Part shown: one piece after another, positions 62,944 to 64,000 of the stretch | Position numbering within the stretch: position 1 is the stretch's first letter | Layout of the letters: each line of letters begins with the position of its first letter | Assembly (NCBI RefSeq): GCF_003385115.1 | Contig: NZ_QUNI01000003.1 | Location: forward strand, 124,001-188,000 | Length of the DNA stretch: 64,000 bases | Source of the DNA: Flavobacterium aquicola | GTDB lineage: Bacteria; Bacteroidota; Bacteroidia; Flavobacteriales; Flavobacteriaceae | Reading direction: 5' to 3' | Made by a program: the position numbers and the translations under genes | The notes under the pieces: generated by a model | Database searches by the model: none | Told to the model about the DNA's origin: nothing | The model's input: only the letters and a program-made list of their open reading frames with translations

Positions 62944-63966
62944 ATGAACGAGAACTTAGATCCTACGAATAATAATTTTAGCCCAGAAGAGATAGATATT
63001 GAAAAAAGATTAAGGCCACTGTCTTTTGATGATTTTTCGGGTCAGGATCAGGTATTGGAAAATCTGAAGGTTTTTGTTGCAGCTGCTAATCAAAGGCGAG
63101 AGGCACTTGACCATACTCTTTTCCACGGACCTCCAGGTTTGGGTAAGACAACTTTGGCGAATATTTTGGCTAATGAATTAGAAGTAGGTATTAAAATTAC
63201 TTCTGGCCCTGTTTTGGATAAGCCTGGTGATTTGGCTGGATTGCTTACAAATCTTGAGGAACGGGATGTTTTGTTTATAGATGAAATCCACCGTTTGAGT
63301 CCAATAGTTGAGGAATATTTATACTCTGCTATGGAGGATTTCAAGATCGATATCATGATTGAGTCTGGGCCAAATGCCAGAACAGTACAAATTAATCTGA
63401 ATCCTTTTACGCTTATTGGTGCGACAACCCGTTCTGGACTTTTGACAGCTCCTATGCGTGCCCGTTTTGGTATATCATCAAGATTGCAATATTATACAAC
63501 TGAACTTTTGACGACTATTGTTGAACGAAGTGCTATGATCTTTAAAATGCCAATTACTATGGAAGCGGCGATAGAAATTGCAGGCAGAAGCAGAGGAACT
63601 CCGCGTATTGCTAATGCATTATTGCGTCGTGTTCGTGATTTTGCGCAGATAAAAGGAAATGGAACAATCGATATTGAAATTGCAAGATATGCCTTGAAAG
63701 CATTAAATGTTGATGCTCACGGTCTTGATGAAATGGATAATAAAATTCTGAATACTATTATTGATAAATTCAAAGGCGGTCCTGTAGGTTTAACGACTTT
63801 GGCAACAGCCGTATCCGAAAGCAGTGAAACTATAGAAGAGGTTTACGAACCTTTTCTGATTCAGGAAGGTTTTATTATGAGAACCCCTAGAGGAAGGGAA
63901 GTAACTGAAAAAGCCTATAAGCATTTGGGTAAAATTAAAACTAATATACAAGGCGGACTTTTTTAA
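62944..63966 (+). CDS. ruvB: Holliday junction branch migration helicase RuvB
   Basis: RuvB is the AAA+ motor that drives branch migration with RuvA. The 340-residue protein has [15 protein letters not shown], Walker [30 protein letters not shown], Walker [24 protein letters not shown], sensor 1 [11 protein letters not shown], and the C-terminal winged-helix part [18 protein letters not shown] with [17 protein letters not shown]. ruvA and ruvC are not adjacent. The gene is complete within the window. Confidence 0.98.
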   Translation: MNENLDPTNNNFSPEEIDIEKRLRPLSFDDFSGQDQVLENLKVFVAAANQRREALDHTLFHGPPGLGKTTLANILANELEVGIKITSGPVLDKPGDLAGLLTNLEERDVLFIDEIHRLSPIVEEYLYSAMEDFKIDIMIESGPNARTVQINLNPFTLIGATTRSGLLTAPMRARFGISSRLQYYTTELLTTIVERSAMIFKMPITMEAAIEIAGRSRGTPRIANALLRRVRDFAQIKGNGTIDIEIARYALKALNVDAHGLDEMDNKILNTIIDKFKGGPVGLTTLATAVSESSETIEEVYEPFLIQEGFIMRTPRGREVTEKAYKHLGKIKTNIQGGLF

Positions 63967-64000
63967 AATTTAGTATCATTTGCAATGAATAAGAAATATA

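Overview
The window reads as chromosome of a Flavobacterium-type bacterium (phylum Bacteroidota). Supporting this are the low G+C content, Bacteroidota promoters (TTG, about 19 nt, TAnnTTTG), weak Shine-Dalgarno sites, family-restricted genes (DUF3127, DUF2723/GT117, DUF5916, ActABCDEF) and the rplM-rpsI-rpsB-tsf gene order. I see no prophage, intact insertion sequence, CRISPR array or rRNA operon. Most of the window is conserved core genome.

Layout. 0-5.6 kb: greA, a HIT protein, an exported transglutaminase-like protein, an orphan histidine kinase, a flavin reductase-like protein, a DUF3127 protein and aat. 5.7-12.9 kb: a minus-strand thiamin operon headed by a TPP riboswitch (thiS-thiC-thiE2-thiD-thiE-thiG-thiH-thiF). 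13-18 kb: two lipoproteins, tag, an exported Ppx/GppA-like protein and an MFS transporter. 18.4-21.4 kb: tsf, rpsB, rpsI and rplM. 21.7-29.3 kb: a LacI regulator, a LytTR/LytS-type two-component pair, and divergently an exported GH13 amylase followed by a DUF5916 protein.

29.3-31.7 kb is the only clearly accessory stretch. It holds a degenerate 21-bp tandem array, a small secreted protein, and a VapC-type toxin-antitoxin pair bracketed by two copies of an intergenic repeat. 31.7-34.6 kb is polA. 34.6-37.9 kb has interspersed repeats, then an OmpR-type two-component system flanked by two tiny secreted lysine-rich proteins. The promoters of those two small genes share a direct repeat at identical spacing. 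38-44.9 kb: a membrane phosphoesterase, a thioredoxin-fold protein without the CxxC, a polysaccharide deacetylase, a large GT117 protein, tRNA-Gln and a universal stress protein. 45-49.8 kb: rimP-nusA-infB behind a leader hairpin. 50-51.2 kb: an MTA/SAH nucleosidase and a SPOR protein. 51.4-62.9 kb: Alternative Complex III (actABCDEF) with cytochrome oxidase subunits II and I. The window ends with ruvB.

How the parts work together. The thi genes give nearly complete de novo thiamin phosphate synthesis under TPP control. The act/cox block encodes a quinol-to-oxygen electron transfer module, known as a supercomplex in Flavobacterium johnsoniae. The amylase region looks like a sensed starch or maltodextrin function without SusC/SusD nearby. 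The best candidates for something undescribed are the two-component system with its twin small secreted proteins, the repeat-bracketed toxin-antitoxin cassette, and a family of intergenic hairpin elements whose stems differ in sequence but keep the same geometry. All calls come from reading the sequence; no database search was run.
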